Shown: piece after piece, positions 13,401-21,984 of the stretch
Position numbering within the stretch: position 1 is the first letter of the stretch
How the letters are laid out: every line of letters begins with the position of its first letter
From: Fallopia convolvulus
Lineage: Eukaryota > Streptophyta > Magnoliopsida > Caryophyllales > Polygonaceae
Assembly (NCBI GenBank): GCA_964016875.1
Contig: OZ024724.1
Coordinates: 21,002,200-21,066,199, forward strand
Direction: 5' to 3'
Length of the DNA stretch: 64,000 nucleotides
Program-made: the position numbers and the translations under genes
The notes under the pieces: model-generated
Database searches by the model: none
Told to the model about the DNA's origin: nothing
What the model saw: the letters and a program-made list of their open reading frames with translations, nothing else

Positions 13401-14903
13401 CAGATATACCCATCATTCATGAGGGATTCTCCCTCAATTATTGTGTTAAGTTTCTTGCTTGCACCAAGCTCTTTCAACAAAGCAACAACAGCCACAGGGT
13501 CAGTAGCACTAAGAAGTCCTCCAAGCAACAATGATGTCTTCCAGCTCCAGTTATAAGGAAAAGAGAACTATGATATATGAAATTGGACAAATTCGACATT
13601 CAAAAAAGTTTTCTTATTATAAAATGAAGAAAAGTATAATCAACAGAATATTGCGGTAAGAACATGGGAATATGCAAATACTATATAATGAAAGAAGAAA
13701 GATGAGTACCTTGAGAGCTGATCCAATACAGAAGGTTGATATCAGAACACCTGGACCGGCAAGCAGGAGCATATGCCATATACATTTCTGCCCAAAGAAC
13801 ATTTCTATAGTTCAAGCACAACATATTTCATTTGGTTTCACATTGTAAAGATCCAATTCTTATGTTTAATGAAAATTTGTTTAAAAAGATATAGGAGCTG
13901 ATCACCAAGGAGACAGGGGTGTGAACGAGAAAGTGGGGGTGTGGGATAGAGAGGTAATTTACAAGTGATGCAATGGGTTTGAAGTAAGAACTTAGAAAAC
14001 AACCTTTATTTGGTGAACTTCCATTGAAAATGAACTCTCAAACAGAAGTGCGGGAAGAAATACAGCCAACAGCAAATCAGGATTAATATGTTCCCCTGTG
14101 AAGTATTATAAAGTCTACTCAGAAACAAAACAAAACAAAACAAATATAGCAGACGAAACATACTCCATGAGAACAAGACTATGAACTTACAAAGACGAAT
14201 GCCGTGGCCAAACCTTCCGAGACCATGCTTAGTTCCATATTCTAAAAAATTTCAGCTATTGTTAGGTATAAATTATAATTGTAAAGCACATACTGCTCAC
14301 AGAACGAGTTCCCTAATGTAATAGTACTATGAATATATGAAGAATACAAGAGGCTAAATAAGATACATACAAAATAAGCTGAAATGTACATACAATCTCC
14401 CTGTTCTTAATCGAATTGCATTGAGTTTTTTTCTAGATCTAATGATATGAATTCAGTCTATTCAGTAAGACAGACATCAGAATGTGAGAAGCTCGTCAAA
14501 TTCCCAAAATGAACTGAACTGCGGACCCGAAGAATCACAATAAATGGAATTTTAATTAAAAGCACAATAAATAGATTTCAAATTGGGAAATATCATAGAC
14601 CAACCAGTGAATCAAAAGACAAGTTTGGTCCAACAGAGAGTAAGATCATAACTCATAAGCATAGAAGGGAGTACAGCAAAGTTAGAGTTGACCTAGTGAT
14701 CCAAGAGCTATGCCAATAATGAGCAAAGCTACAGTGTACGGAACTCTGGTCCTCCGGAGAAGGTGACGACAAGCGATTCCGAGGACCAAGCTAACTCCGA
14801 CGAAAATCAAAGCGTCAGTTGGTTCCGATGACGATTCCTCAGAACTTTGATTCTCCTCCAGCGTTAATCTGAAGGGAAACGGTAAATCATCCGCCACTTC
14901 CAT
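4142..14903 (-). CDS. SOS1: Plasma-membrane Na+/H+ antiporter SOS1 (NHX7 type), 23 exons
   Basis: SOS1 exports Na+ across the plasma membrane in exchange for H+ and is switched on under salt stress by the SOS2/SOS3 kinase module. Twenty-three exons join in frame to a 1143-residue protein, close to the usual 1130-1170. The N-terminal 450 residues are the multi-spanning exchanger, with RHLLRRTRVPYTVALLIIGI, LLSATDPVAVVALLKELGAS (with the ion-site DP) and VWSGLRGAVALALSLSIK. A cytosolic tail follows with a cyclic-nucleotide-binding-like domain (about 740-890), and it ends in RIDSPSGLSFNHGS, carrying the DSPS motif tied to SOS2 phosphorylation and autoinhibition. No stop or frameshift was found. 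The ATG at 14903 was chosen because it gives the usual acidic/serine-rich start before TDALIFVGVSLVLGI. Every intron reads GT-AG except one GC-AG. Confidence 0.95.
4438..4587. repeat. 75-bp tandem duplication covering the SOS1 exon 23 splice acceptor
   Basis: Units 4438-4512 and 4513-4587 both run ggttcttggtcacctt...tacaagag.g.agaaa.tcggg with a few substitutions and length change in the poly-A stretch. Each unit carries one complete polypyrimidine tract plus AG acceptor on the minus strand. Confidence 0.92.
4743..5038 (-). CDS. SOS1: SOS1 exon 22 (residues 943-1041)
   Basis: Codes for FHVETRARVIMIDVAALETE, SREHGGLMSWPEHYYQAANR and LSARAMQLSIFGSM, the conserved distal tail that precedes the regulatory C-terminus. 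Confidence 0.93.
5170..5434 (-). CDS. SOS1: SOS1 exon 21 (residues 855-942)
   Basis: Codes for ESVIVLSKILLPRVFEKMVM, IEVPHHSIGFLLEGFIRSH and QLITSPAALCPADEDSNL. Acceptor TTTGTAG, donor GTCAGT. Confidence 0.93.
6131..6337 (-). CDS. SOS1: SOS1 exon 20 (residues 786-854)
   Basis: Codes for WASKVIKSKHALHPTFTHGT and TLGLYEVLIGKPYVMDMTTD, continuing the nucleotide-binding-like fold. Confidence 0.94.
6427..6645 (-). CDS. SOS1: SOS1 exon 19 (residues 713-785)
   Basis: Codes for TDLKRLLHNPPLVKIPKIGD and GMTLYKEGSKPNGIWLISSG, the start of the cyclic-nucleotide-binding-like fold. Confidence 0.95.
6742..6873 (-). CDS. SOS1: SOS1 exon 18 (residues 669-712)
   Basis: Codes for VLRVIKTRQVTHAVLKHLID and YVQNLEKVGILEEKEMLHLH, leading into the nucleotide-binding-like domain. 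Confidence 0.94.
7058..7155 (-). CDS. SOS1: SOS1 exon 17 (residues 636-668)
   Basis: Codes for ESEIASIVGNESEAEGEEAK and KFLEEVRMSFPQ, an acidic linker. Acceptor TATGCAG, donor GTCAAG. Confidence 0.92.
7341..7643 (-). CDS. SOS1: SOS1 exon 16 (residues 535-635)
   Basis: Longest tail exon but one. It codes for VQAAYWVMLDEGRITQITAN, LVTYFTVERLESACYICAAF and RAHRIARRQLHEFIG, a strongly conserved helical block of plant SOS1. Confidence 0.95.
8051..8282 (-). CDS. SOS1: SOS1 exon 15 (residues 458-534)
   Basis: Codes for GRILKFTKYEMLNKALEAFG and DLGEDEELGPADWPTVKRF, the conserved juxtamembrane part of the SOS1 tail. Confidence 0.95.
8785..8892 (-). CDS. SOS1: SOS1 exon 14 (residues 422-457)
   Basis: Codes for FVFFTGGIVFLTLIVNGSTT then QFVLHLLKMDRLSAAK, the final transmembrane segment and the start of the cytosolic tail. 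Confidence 0.94.
9002..9049 (-). CDS. SOS1: SOS1 exon 13 (residues 406-421)
   Basis: A 48-bp exon coding RSSGDVSRINSETGSL. Acceptor CTTTCAG, donor GTATGT. Confidence 0.9.
9743..9927 (-). CDS. SOS1: SOS1 exon 12 (residues 344-405)
   Basis: Codes for YSWSYLILLYVYVQVSRVIV, LYPILRKLGYGLDWKEAI and VWSGLRGAVALALSLSIK: the last exchanger helices with the conserved Arg of GLRGA. Confidence 0.95.
10328..10383 (-). CDS. SOS1: SOS1 exon 11 (residues 325-343)
   Basis: Codes for SGTVIAESALSSDGLFINH. Acceptor ATATGCAG, donor GTAAGC. Confidence 0.9.
10384..10898 (-). other. SOS1 intron 10 with GC-AG boundaries
   Basis: On the minus strand the exon ends CTTGAG and the intron opens GCAAGATTC and closes ATATGCAG. 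GC donors in plants usually sit in exactly this AG|GCAAG context. Protein continuity (TLIFIL-SGTVIAES) supports the join. Confidence 0.85.
10899..10943 (-). CDS. SOS1: SOS1 exon 10 (residues 310-324)
   Basis: A 45-bp exon coding EMVAYIANTLIFIL. Its donor is AG|GCAAGA, the standard form of rare GC-AG introns; reading through instead gives an unrelated tail, while the GC join restores ILSGTVIAES. Confidence 0.88.
11670..11735 (-). CDS. SOS1: SOS1 exon 9 (residues 288-309)
   Basis: Codes for FYAAAARTAFKGDGQQSLHH then F and the first two bases of a Trp codon. Acceptor TTGGCAG, donor GTAAGT. Confidence 0.92.
11812..11864 (-). CDS. SOS1: SOS1 exon 8 (residues 271-287)
   Basis: Codes for AQEGLDVSGVLTVMTLG plus two bases of the next Met codon. 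Donor GGAAT|GTAATA, acceptor AATGCAG. Confidence 0.9.
12635..12652. repeat. Poly-G run (18 bp) in SOS1 intron 7
   Basis: Uninterrupted G tract inside the intron between exons 7 and 8, preceded by purine-rich sequence. Confidence 0.9.
12957..13074 (-). CDS. SOS1: SOS1 exon 7 (residues 231-270)
   Basis: Codes for VGIGLAFGIASVLWIGFIFN and DTVIEITLTLAVSYIAYFT, two transmembrane segments. Acceptor TTCTCCAG, donor GTATGT. Confidence 0.95.
13154..13255 (-). CDS. SOS1: SOS1 exon 6 (residues 197-230)
   Basis: Begins TAIVVYQLF and ends with the Leu-Gly-Ala junction completed by exon 7. Donor GTAAGT. Confidence 0.92.
13410..13567 (-). CDS. SOS1: SOS1 exon 5 (residues 145-196), ion-site exon
   Basis: Codes for FSFPYNWSWKTSLLLGGLLS then ATDPVAVVALLKELGASKKL and IIEGESLMNDG. 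It holds the conserved Asp-Pro pair of the exchanger family. Confidence 0.95.
13710..13787 (-). CDS. SOS1: SOS1 exon 4 (residues 119-144)
   Basis: Codes for KCIWHMLLLAGPGVLISTFC and GSALK, a transmembrane segment. Donor CTCAAG|GTACTC. Confidence 0.93.
14004..14095 (-). CDS. SOS1: SOS1 exon 3 (residues 88-118)
   Basis: Codes for WEHINPDLLLAVFLPALLFE followed by SSFSMEVHQIK, a hallmark transmembrane block of the exchanger. Acceptor TTCACAG, donor GTTGTT. Confidence 0.93.
14191..14241 (-). CDS. SOS1: SOS1 exon 2 (residues 71-87)
   Basis: Codes for EYGTKHGLGRFGHGIRL. Acceptor TTTTTTAG, donor GTAAG. Too short to be noticed as an open frame; placed by frame and similarity. Confidence 0.9.
14693..14903 (-). 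CDS. SOS1: SOS1 exon 1 (residues 1-70)
   Basis: Start codon, acidic and serine-rich N-terminus, then the first transmembrane segments (ALIFVGVSLVLGIACRHLL, VALLIIGIALGSL). Donor CACTAG|GTCAAC. Confidence 0.95.
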
Positions 14904-14966
14904 CTCTGCAGCTTCGCTAGTTGAGAAGTGAGGAGAGTGGAAATTGAAGAGATCGTGAACACATGC

Positions 14967-14975
14967 TAATTTATA
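14967..14975 (-). promoter_or_regulatory. SOS1 TATA box
   Basis: TATAAATTA on the minus strand ends 64 bp before the ATG and is followed by a pyrimidine-rich leader (cttcaatttccactctcctc), the normal arrangement for a plant promoter. Transcription would begin near 14935-14945. Confidence 0.6.
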
Positions 14976-15286
14976 CTCACTTCAACCTGAACATGGCCAG
15001 ATGATCTCCACCCATCTCTCTCTGTTCTCATACAGATAGAACAAAAAAAAATGTATACTACTTTAATTTTTAATTTCTTTTCAAAAAACAACTTTAATTT
15101 TTAATTTCTAATTTCAGTATGATTACGGATTAATAAAATATTTAGTTATATTAATTTATTACTTTGGCTTCACTTGCGTCCGCTCATTTCTGTTTCTTGT
15201 GTTTGTCTGCTCTGCGTGGGCGGCGCGCGGTGAGGTAACTATTTTGTTGTGTTACGCATTAAAATAATTATCATTTGTAATTTTTA
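14976..15286. other. SOS1 upstream region, AT-rich
   Basis: No open frame or RNA gene. Promoter elements presumably lie here, but the upstream side is cut at 15287 by the LINE-B insertion, so the promoter may reach past the element. Confidence 0.5.
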
Positions 15287-15297
15287 ACAACCTAACC
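15287..15297. repeat. LINE-B target-site duplication, 3' side
   Basis: acaacctaacc immediately before the T-run (A-tail on the minus strand); identical to 21974-21984. Confidence 0.85.
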
Positions 15298-15363
15298 TTT
15301 TTTTTTTTTGGTCGGGAAACGGGGTTAAGCCCCTGCGGAAATCTTATTAAGCCTTAGAAGAAA

Positions 15364-18300
15364 TTAGTTACCCCGAAGGGCTACAACATCCGCCATAATT
15401 AATGGCATAATACAGTCTGGAGCGTAAAAGTATTCAATAACAGGTGCTTGGGCTTCAAAAGCCAAGTTAGCTAACTTGTCAGCTACAGTATTGGCTGTTC
15501 TTCGGACAAGGACTAAATTGATTTGCCCAGGGAACTCTGCGATCAATTGCATCCCTTCTTTGATCAGATAGAAGTGCTTATGAGGGGTTAATTTTGGCAA
15601 AGTTAACATCTTAACGACCTCACTTGAATCACATTGGATCATCAGCTGTACGTACCCCATACGTTTTGCAATTTGCAGCCCGTAGATGATAGCCTTTAGT
15701 TCAGCAGTAAAGGCATCGATCACTCCTAGTTTGACAGCATAAGCATGCATAAATTCGCCAGTGGTATCTCTGAAAATACCTCCACCCCCTGCTTCACCCG
15801 GATTTCCTTATGACGCCCCATCAGTGTTAAGTACGATCCAGTTCAAAGGAGGAGGCTTCCACGCAGTTGCAGCCGGTTCTTGAGTGTTGGGACTTGGTGT
15901 TGTAAATGCAGGCTTTTGTGCAGCAACCATGTAAGCTTCCACGATCGAGATAACACGCCTGGAGAGATCAGCAATATCATCAGATTGCTGGAAGACCAGG
16001 GCATTCCGGACCTTCCAAACTTGCCAGATCATGGTCGAGAAAAGAGTACTCCAACCATCTTTTGCTTTGATATTGTCATAAATCCAATGGTGAATGTCCA
16101 TAGTGGTGAAAAAGCTTGGAGCAAGGCCATTACCACTTAGAGCAAGCCAAACCCCTTTCACTTTATCGTAATCACGCAGCGCATGAAGGCTAGTTTCCTC
16201 ATATGAGCATCTGTTACAACTTGCATCCTCTGATAAATGCCGTCTCGCTCTATTCGAATTGCATAGGATAGAATTGTGAGCAACAAGATACAAGAAATGC
16301 TTTGCCCGTTGCTGAGCAGGAGTCCGCCATATAGCATTCCAAACAAGACTTGGAAACTGATGCTCCGTAGGTTGGATCAGAGTTCGTGCTGATTTTGTAG
16401 AAAATTCGCCAGAGGGTGTGTGTTTCCAGGAGATTCTGTCAGGTGCATCATCATCAGATGAGATCACAACAGCTGCTATTTGCTGCAGAATGTCACCAGC
16501 CAGATAATGTGAGAACTCCTGCCAATTCCATCCAGAAGCCGAGTAGTAGTCTGCAATGGTTGCCCCTAGATCGTCATCAGAGACAGGGTAAATAGCCAGA
16601 TTCGCAAGAGGTTCATGAGTGAGCCAGGGGTGTGTCCAGAAGAAAGTTTTACGTCCATTGCCCGGCACCATTCCCAAGCCTTGATCAAGCACTCTTGCCC
16701 CATGAATGACCCCTTTCCACATGTACGAAGCACGTGGGCGAGTTTGGAACATATCCATGTCAAGGCGATTGGCACAATATTTTCCTCTAAGCACCTGACT
16801 CCACAAGGAATCCGGTTCTTGCATCAGGCGCCAGCCCAATTTGGCAAGCAAAGCCGCGTTAGAAAGCCTCATTGTTTTCACTCCAAGACCACCAAACCGC
16901 TTTGGTTGAGCTATTTTTTCCCATGGGATCAAGTGGATTTTGCGGTTATCCTGGGTTGTACCCCATATAAACGATCTAATTTTTTGATCAATAGCGTCAC
17001 AAATAGATCGTGGTACCAAGGTAGACTGCATTGCATAAACCGGTAGACTTGAGAGAACTGAATTTGCCAATGTGATCCTGCCTGCGGCTGATAGGTACTT
17101 TGACTGCCAGCTTCCCAATCTTGAAGTCACTTTGTCGAGTAAGTAATTGTACCTGTCAAAAGTCATCCGCCCACACGTCGCCGGCACTCCTAAATAATTT
17201 TCAAAATCTTCTGACACCGGCATATTGAGCAAAGCACTAATCTGTGACTTGAGCGGTGTACTGACTTTTCGAGAAAATAAGACACTGCTCTTTTGATAAT
17301 TGACCTCCTCGCCTGAGTAAGTACAAAACTTTTCCAAGCAATTTCGAATCACAACAGCCTGGTCCGGAGAAGCTTCCGCCAATAAAATTAAGTCATCCGC
17401 GTAGAATAAATGTGAAAGAGCCACCTCACCCTCATAAATTGGCTTCCAACTTCCATTAGATACCGCTTCTTGAATGATTTGAGACAGGTACTCCATACAT
17501 AACACAAATAGATACGGGGATAAAGGATCCCCTTGACGGATGCCACGTGATGGTGTAAACTGCCCGACCCTAGATCCATGCCATAGCATCTCCATTCGAC
17601 CCCCAGTTTGGCAGCGCATAATAAGATCAGATAAGGCCTTTGGAAGTTGAGCTCGGACCAGAACCTCCCGTAAAAAGCTCCATTTAATTCGAGCGTATGC
17701 CTTGGATAAGTCAATTTTGAGAATCATGAATTTGTTGGAGTTATGAGCATTAGAACAAGAATGAAGTACTTCCTGCACTATAACCACATTATCCACAATT
17801 TGTCGTCCCGGAATGAAACTCGCTTGGGTTGGCGAGACAAGCAGGGGAAGAACCACTTTGAGCCGGTTCACAACCATTTTAGTGGCGATTTTAAACGTCA
17901 CATTCAATAGAGAAATGGGTCGGAATTGCGACGCTGTAGTCGGTGGAGATTGCTTCGGAATAAGATGCATTAAAGCATTGTCGATGCCCTCGGGGAAAGT
18001 CCCCTCGTTCACCATTTTCAGAATCGATGCAGTGACAAGAGTCCCTACCACATGCCAATTTTTTTGATAGAAGGTCGCCGGAAAACCATCCGGGCCTGGA
18101 GCTTTATACGGAGCCATCATGTTAAGCGCATTCCACACATCAGCAGGCAGGAACGGCTTCGCCAAATCAGATATGTGAGATTGATCTAAGCACGGGAAAT
18201 TTAGCCCTGGTGGGGGCATAGATTTAACTTGATCAGTCGGCGGTGCAGTATAGAGATCAGCAAAGTAATTCCGCACTGCGCCCCTAATTTCTGCCTCATT

Positions 18301-19463
18301 TGTGGACCATGATCCATCAGCCATCTGTAAAGTAGTAATTTTGTTTGCTCTCCTCCTGATGATCGTTGAAAGATGATAGAATTTTGTGTTTCGGTCACCA
18401 TCAATGAGGAAAGATGCGCGGGATTTCTGAAACCACATTAACTTTCTTGTTGCAACACTAATTCAAGTTCTCTTCTCAGCTCCTTTTCTCGTCTAATAAG
18501 CCCTTCAGACGGATGACTAGCCAGCACTTTACATGCTCCTTCTAATCTCGCCCATAGTTTACGTTTACGGAGAAAAATATTACCGAACACCTGTTTATTC
18601 CATCTAGATAAATCATCCGCGAGCTCAACAAGAGAGGTAGTCAGGTTTTGAGATTGTGCCCAGCTATTTCTCAGGAACTCATCAAAATTATCATGCAATT
18701 GCCACGCTGCTTGGAAACGAAACGGCCTGTTGTTAGGATTTGAAGACCCAGAACCAAATACATTTATTAATAGCGGCGTGTGGTCTGAATGTGGCGCCAC
18801 TAAATGTTTGACTGCAGCCTCCGGGAACCGAATTCTCCAAGAGTCAGAAACCAAGGCTCTGTCTAATCTTGCCGCTTTATAAGTGGCAATAGAGTTTCCA
18901 GTGGACCATGTGAACTGAGGGCCTTCATAGCCCAAGTCAATCAGTTGCAATTTCTCAACACAATTAGCAAAGGCGGTTGAAGCACGATTAGAACCGACAA
19001 AAGAACTAGACCGCTCACTGTTATTCAACGTTGAATTGAAATCTCCCGCAATAAGCCACGGAAGATTGTTTGTACGAGCTATGATCTCCAAGTTATTCCA
19101 TAGAGCAAGTTGATCAGTTGGGTCAGGCGAAGCATAGACCGTGGTGAGCATCCATGGCTCCTCCCCTCGTTTGATGATTTCAACTGTGATGTGCTGGGTA
19201 TTAAGTGACAGAGGTATGACAAGCACACTTTCCGTCCTCCATAGCAGCCAAATTCCGCCCGAGAAGCCCACCGCATCTATTCTGAGCATTCCATCAAATC
19301 CGATTCAGCGACAAACGTCATCAGCTCTCAAATCACTAATTCTCGGTTCCACCAAAGCCAAGACTGTTGGATTGTGGATCCGAATAAGTTCTCTGATAGT
19401 AGACATGAAGTTGGCGCCTCCCGTCCCTCTAACATTCCAAACAAGTAGACTGAGATTATCCAT
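15364..19463 (-). pseudogene. LINE-B ORF2: endonuclease, reverse transcriptase, zinc-binding domain, RNase H
   Basis: About 1366 codons. Endonuclease: NLSLLVWNVRGTGG, PWLIAGDFNSTLN, RLDRALVSDSWR and HSDHTPLL. RT: LKIDLSKAYARI (motif A Asp kept; the usual second Asp of KAYD is Ala), GIRQGDPLSPYLFVLCMEYL and HLFYADDLILLAEA. Then a zf-RVT block (WRTPAQQRAKHFLYL...CNRC) and RNase H (LNTDGAS, AELKAIIYGLQIAK, CDSSEVV, ADKLANLA). Lesions: TGA at 19305-19307, a 1-bp frameshift at 18436-18440 where stop and ATG overlap as TAATG, and TAA at 15808-15810. The start was chosen as the ATG before NLSLLVW. Confidence 0.93.
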
Positions 19464-19563
19464 AAAACTAACGGAGTTGATGAGGTCCCCAAATATGGGA
19501 GTTGTAGTATTCATAGATGACACGGCATAAGTTAACGCAGCATAGCCAATGCTACGTAAAGCT

Positions 19564-21775
19564 TCAGATAGTCTTGTTGGCATCGAGACTCGGCACAACA
19601 GTGTTCGAGTCTCCGTTTCCCTCAGTAGAAAGTCCACCAGCATCCTGTTTGCCAAACGAGGCAGTGTCGCCATGAATGGGCCCGTCTGGCGATTTGAAAC
19701 CACCAAGTTTAGGCTGTTCAGAACCATCTGTGGTTGAATTCGGATCCGGGGGTCCATTGTCTGATGGCGGGGGAGGGTTTGTCGGTGGTGATACAGTGGT
19801 GGGTGGATTGGTATAGTTTGGCTTTGGAAGGTTTGTTTGTGGGGAATCGTTAGAAACTTTTGAGATCTTCAGACTTTCCGCTATAAGTTGGGCTTTTCGG
19901 AATTCCGAATCTTTAGTGGTCGTAAGGGGAACAGAGGATGGCTTTTTTTGTGGCTTGATAATAGAGGATAACGTAGAATCCTTGTTTTCCTTTTTATCTT
20001 TCTTTTTTGTATTTTTACTGGGGTATTGATCGGATTTTGTGGGCCCATTAGATATACTTTCCATGATTCTTGCACCGAGATCTTTTGGATCGATATTCGC
20101 CGCGTGGGCTCGCCGATATGACGGTTTTGAAATCTTGTTGTTTCTTGTTCAATACGATAGGGTTAGGGCAAGGGACTGTGCTGTCCACCACCACCGGCGA
20201 TTTACCGTTCTCTTGCTTGCGAATTTGACCTTGTGAACTAGACTCCGGGGCTTCCTTATCATCATTAGTTTCCGATGATGCCATTAGTACAACAAATCTA
20301 GACCCCGTATTGCCCTCCTGGGATCGGATTGCTTGGATTGTATTGCCCGTTTGTGGTAACGAACCAGACTCATTGCTTGGCTTCTGATGATGGGGCTTTG
20401 GTTTGCGAGTCGGCTTCTTAACTTGCATCCATGGACCGAAGTTTACATCCGTCGGCACAGCTGGTCTGTTAGGCTTGGTTGTGGTAGGCGGCCTTATTGG
20501 CGTTGTTTCCGAGCAAGGATGTTGACTTATCAATAACGGGCATCTATCTTTTGTATGGCCTATTATGCCACACTCATAGCAAAGGGCACGGATCCCCTCA
20601 TATTGTATAGACCACGTACGTCCCCGGAATCGAAACTTCGATAGTAAAGCATGATCAAGATTAATCTCCACCCCCAAACGTACAAATTGGCCACGATCGG
20701 CGTCCATCGTGGTTTTATCAATCCTCAGGACTCGTCCAACTGTATTTCCAATGCGGCTTAGAAACTTCCCGTTGAAGTACTCCATGCTAAACCCCGGGAT
20801 CCGAATCCACGCGGTTAGGATTTTGGGTTGGTCCTCGTATGGTTCAAAGTTCGGAACCCATCTTCGGATCATAAGGTAATTGTCACCGATCATCCAAGGT
20901 CCTTGGGAGAGGACATGGTTCAAATCCTCCATGTTCGTGAACTTGGCCACATAGTATGCGTTCCCAATGTCCACTAGGGTTAGTTCACCCTTCAGCTTCC
21001 ATTTCTGTTCCAATTTCTTTTTGAGTTGCACATAACCCGGTCCTTTATCAAACATGTTGATAATCAACGTATTAGCCCACGGTCGGCGAAGCTCGCATTT
21101 CTCTTGCTTTGTTAAGGTAATGGTCGGACATGCTGGATCATCCTCTTCCGGAATCTCATCATCGTCCGTAATGTAAAGGTCCGGGCGCTCTTCCAGGGAT
21201 GCAATAGCAGCAACCATTGAGTCTTCTGATGTAGATGAGCCCGCTACTTTGTCTCTGAACGAGACAGTTGTAGTCCCCGGTGCAGTTGTAGCATGGTTGT
21301 TGGTCGTAACTGTGGCCTGGTTGCTGGCTTGAGTGGGCATCGGAAGAGCTTTCGGTGGAGGGGGGTCAACTTCCATTGCTGTTGTCGAGAGGTCCGGCGG
21401 TTTTTTGGCGTCAGCAGGCGACGCCATAGGCTCGCATTTCTCTTGCTTTGTTAAGGTAATGGTCGGACATGCTGGATCATCCTCTTCCGGAATCTCATCA
21501 TCGTCCGTATCGTAAAGGTCTGGGCGCTCTTCCAGGGATGCAATAGCAGCAACCATTGAGTCTTGTGATGTAGATGAGCCCGCTACTTTGTCTCTGAACG
21601 AGACAGTTGTAGTCCCCGGTGCAGTTGTAGCATGGTTGTTGGTCGTAACTGTGGCCTGGTTGCTGGCTTGAGTGGGCATCGGAAGAGCTTTCGGTGGAGG
21701 GGGGTCAACTTCCATTGCTGTTGTCGAGAGGTCCGGCGGTTTTTTGGCGTCAGCAGGCGACGCCTGGCGGCGCAC
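19564..21775 (-). pseudogene. LINE-B ORF1: nucleic-acid-binding gag-like protein
   Basis: A Pro/Thr-rich N-terminus (present twice through a 339-bp duplication) precedes a DUF4283-like domain (PWANTLIINMFDKGPGYVQL ... WVPNFEPYEDQPKILTAWIR) and a CCHC knuckle CYECGIIGHTKDRC encoded near 20540-20585, the usual ORF1 of plant L1 elements. A frameshift near 20100-20130 splits it: the first frame stops at 20048, the second continues ARIMESISNGPTKSDQYPS to 19564. The likely ancestral start is MASPADAKK; the present outer ATG reads MRRQASPADAKK. Confidence 0.88.
21091..21768. repeat. 339-bp in-frame tandem duplication in LINE-B ORF1
   Basis: Unit 1 spans 21091-21429 and unit 2 spans 21430-21768, both starting gctcgcatttctcttgcttt. 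I see only a handful of differences (for example cgtaatgtaaa/cgtatcgtaaa and cttctgatg/cttgtgatg). 339 is 113 codons, so the frame is kept. Confidence 0.95.
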
Positions 21776-21827
21776 AGCGAAGAGGTTTTTTTTTTTTTTT
21801 CCTTGAGAGCTTTTTTCCTAGAAAAAT

Positions 21828-21974
21828 ATACAATATATTCAATTAATCAATCTCCTATTATTGTTATCTCCCCTCGGTCTCAAAACCCTAATATGAATCT
21901 TATATGCATAAAACAAATAGGGCATAACGCAACCTAGGATCGAATCAAATATATTTTAATTCAGACAAAGAATA
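21828..21974. repeat. 147-bp segment at the LINE-B 5' junction, copy 1
   Basis: Identical by eye over its whole length to 22962-23108 in the same orientation. It lies between the LINE-B 5' poly-A/leader sequence and the target-site duplication. Confidence 0.92.
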
Positions 21975-21984
21975 CAACCTAACC
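21974..21984. repeat. LINE-B target-site duplication, 5' side
   Basis: acaacctaacc, identical to 15287-15297. It begins exactly where the copied 147-bp segment ends. Confidence 0.85.

Larger units (their letters stand above)
15298..21973 (-). mobile_element. LINE-B: young, almost full-length L1-type retrotransposon
   Basis: Minus-strand order is 5' junction (21973), ORF1 (21775 to 19564), ORF2 (19463 to 15364), 3' A-tail (T-run from 15298). An 11-bp target-site duplication acaacctaacc lies at 15287-15297 and 21974-21984. ORF1 has one frameshift; ORF2 has two stops and one frameshift. The small number of lesions and the exact duplication point to recent insertion directly upstream of SOS1. 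Confidence 0.92.

Noticed and set aside
16615..17046. Plus-strand open frames across LINE-B (also 15880-16140, 17813-18067, 19141-19530)
   Set aside because: They are antisense shadows of ORF2, whose domains are unmistakable on the minus strand.
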